Source: Streptomyces sp. BA2 (GTDB lineage: Bacteria; Actinomycetota; Actinomycetes; Streptomycetales; Streptomycetaceae). Taken from it: DNA of 64,000 nucleotides. Below, in pieces: positions 63,095-64,000 of this stretch; position 1 is the first letter of the stretch; every line of letters begins with the position of its first letter. Location: NCBI RefSeq assembly GCF_009769735.1, contig NZ_WSRO01000002.1, positions 1,178,001 through 1,242,000 of the forward strand. Direction: 5' to 3'. The translations under genes and the position numbers were made by a program. A model generated the notes under the pieces. That model saw only the letters and a program-made list of their open reading frames with translations. It made no database searches and had not been told where the DNA came from.

Positions 63095-64000
63095 CTACGC
63101 GCGCACCCGGCTGCCACCTCCGGTCTTGGCCGCCGCCTTGGGCAGGGCCAGTTTGATCTCCTCACGCAGGTCCTGGATCTTCGGATAGCCGGAGTACTGA
63201 GCCGTCAGGCGGTACATCTCGCGCAGCCGGTCCCAGGTGCGGTGCGAGGAGTTCGACCCCATCGAGACCAGCGCCAACCGTGCGTAACGGTCCGCCTGTT
63301 CGGGGTCGTCGGCGATGAAGCACGCCGAAGCCAGCGAGATGTAGTCGAAGATCTGCGAGCGGTCGCGGCCCTTGGCCCGCAGGTCGATCGCCTCCCTGGC
63401 GTGGCGCTGAGCCGTGTTGGCGACGGACGCGTCGTGATCGGCGAGGGTGCGGAAGGCCAGGGCCTGCATACCGTGCATATCCGCCTCGTCGAACATCTGC
63501 ATCCAGCTCGGCGGTGGCACGTCCCCCTTGTCGGAGACGAACAGATCCTCGGCGATGCCGAGTGTGCGGCGCATCGCCTGCCCCTTGCCCATCGACGCCT
63601 GTGCCCAGGCCTCGATGGTGTAGAGCATGGCCTGCGTGCGCGGCAGCATCTCCTCGCCCGAACCCGACTGGGCGAGCTTCATCAGGTCCAGAGCGTCGTC
63701 GGGACGCCCGAGATGCACCATCTGGCGCGCGGCCCGGGAGAGTGCCTCGCCGGCACGCGGCCTGTCCCCTCCTTCGCGGGCCGCGTGCGCTGCGATCACG
63801 AAGTACTTCTGTGCCGTGGGCTCCAGGCCGACGTCGTGCGACATCCAGCCCGCGAGGACGGCGAGGTTGGCAGCGACGCCCCACAGGCGCCGCTGGAGAT
63901 GGTCGGGGTGTCGGTAGGCGAGCATGCCGCCCACTTCGTTGAGCTGTCCCACCACAGCCTTGCGCTGCAGCCCGCCGCCGCGGGCCGCGTCCCAGGCCCG
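63095..64000 (-). CDS. NsdA-like TPR regulator (partial, N-terminus beyond window)
   Basis: About 300 C-terminal residues are seen: WDAARGGGLQRKAVVGQLNEV at the edge, then helical repeats (ANLAVLAGWMSHDVGL, AQKYFVIAAHAAREGGD, ACFIADDPEQADRYARLAL) and a basic tail. This resembles the TPR part of Streptomyces NsdA-type regulators that restrain antibiotic production. The HTH expected at the N-terminus is outside the window. Confidence 0.75.
   Translation of the reverse strand, partial: RAWDAARGGGLQRKAVVGQLNEVGGMLAYRHPDHLQRRLWGVAANLAVLAGWMSHDVGLEPTAQKYFVIAAHAAREGGDRPRAGEALSRAARQMVHLGRPDDALDLMKLAQSGSGEEMLPRTQAMLYTIEAWAQASMGKGQAMRRTLGIAEDLFVSDKGDVPPPSWMQMFDEADMHGMQALAFRTLADHDASVANTAQRHAREAIDLRAKGRDRSQIFDYISLASACFIADDPEQADRYARLALVSMGSNSSHRTWDRLREMYRLTAQYSGYPKIQDLREEIKLALPKAAAKTGGGSRVRA

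Overview
The window is high-GC actinobacterial DNA, most likely Streptomyces. It has GTG/TTG starts behind GGAGG-type ribosome sites, many 4-nt ATGA/GTGA gene overlaps, a StrR-like ParB-domain activator, LuxR-family regulators with large N-terminal regions, a complete mevalonate operon in the order seen in terpenoid-making Streptomyces, and an NsdA-like TPR regulator at the right edge.

Layout. 1-10 kb is ordinary chromosome: a partial oligopeptide-binding lipoprotein, a VOC protein behind a possible DNA-damage promoter, a broken and an intact DHA2 exporter, a GNAT, a second hemC-like gene, a GH114 lipoprotein, an APC permease, a small repeat membrane protein and an orphan response regulator. 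About 10-32 kb and 35-53.7 kb form one biosynthetic gene cluster, interrupted at 32.2-35.0 kb by a three-gene tyrosine-recombinase cassette. From 54 to 64 kb the content is again general: a GntR regulator, an MFS exporter, a Tat-type amidohydrolase, a secreted HNH nuclease, a two-component pair, a PAS-PP2C phosphatase and a partial TPR regulator.

How the cluster may work (inference from families). One branch is phenazine-like: type II DAHP synthase, PhzE-type ADIC synthase, PhzD-type isochorismatase and an EntA-type dehydrogenase would give 3-hydroxyanthranilate. A second branch is grixazone-like: aspartokinase, a GriI-type aldolase and a GriH-type type II dehydroquinate synthase would give 3-amino-4-hydroxybenzoate. 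A third branch is the full mevalonate pathway plus a polyprenyl diphosphate synthase and an NphB-type aromatic prenyltransferase, the last fused in frame to HMG-CoA synthase. A phenylacetate-CoA-ligase-like enzyme next to a small amidohydrolase resembles the benzoxazole-forming pair of nataxazole-type clusters, and two flavin monooxygenases could oxidise or decarboxylate the rings. The best-supported product class is a prenylated dimer of two different aminohydroxybenzoates: a benzoxazole, or a dibenzodiazepinone of the diazepinomicin type. The sequence alone does not decide between them.

Regulation. Two divergent intergenic regions 16.5 kb apart share an ungapped block of about 80 bp centred on a CACTAC...GTAGTG palindrome. 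Weaker ACTAC/GTAGT palindromes lie before the haloperoxidase-fold gene/StrR-like gene and before the internal two-component system. This suggests one regulator ties the arms together.
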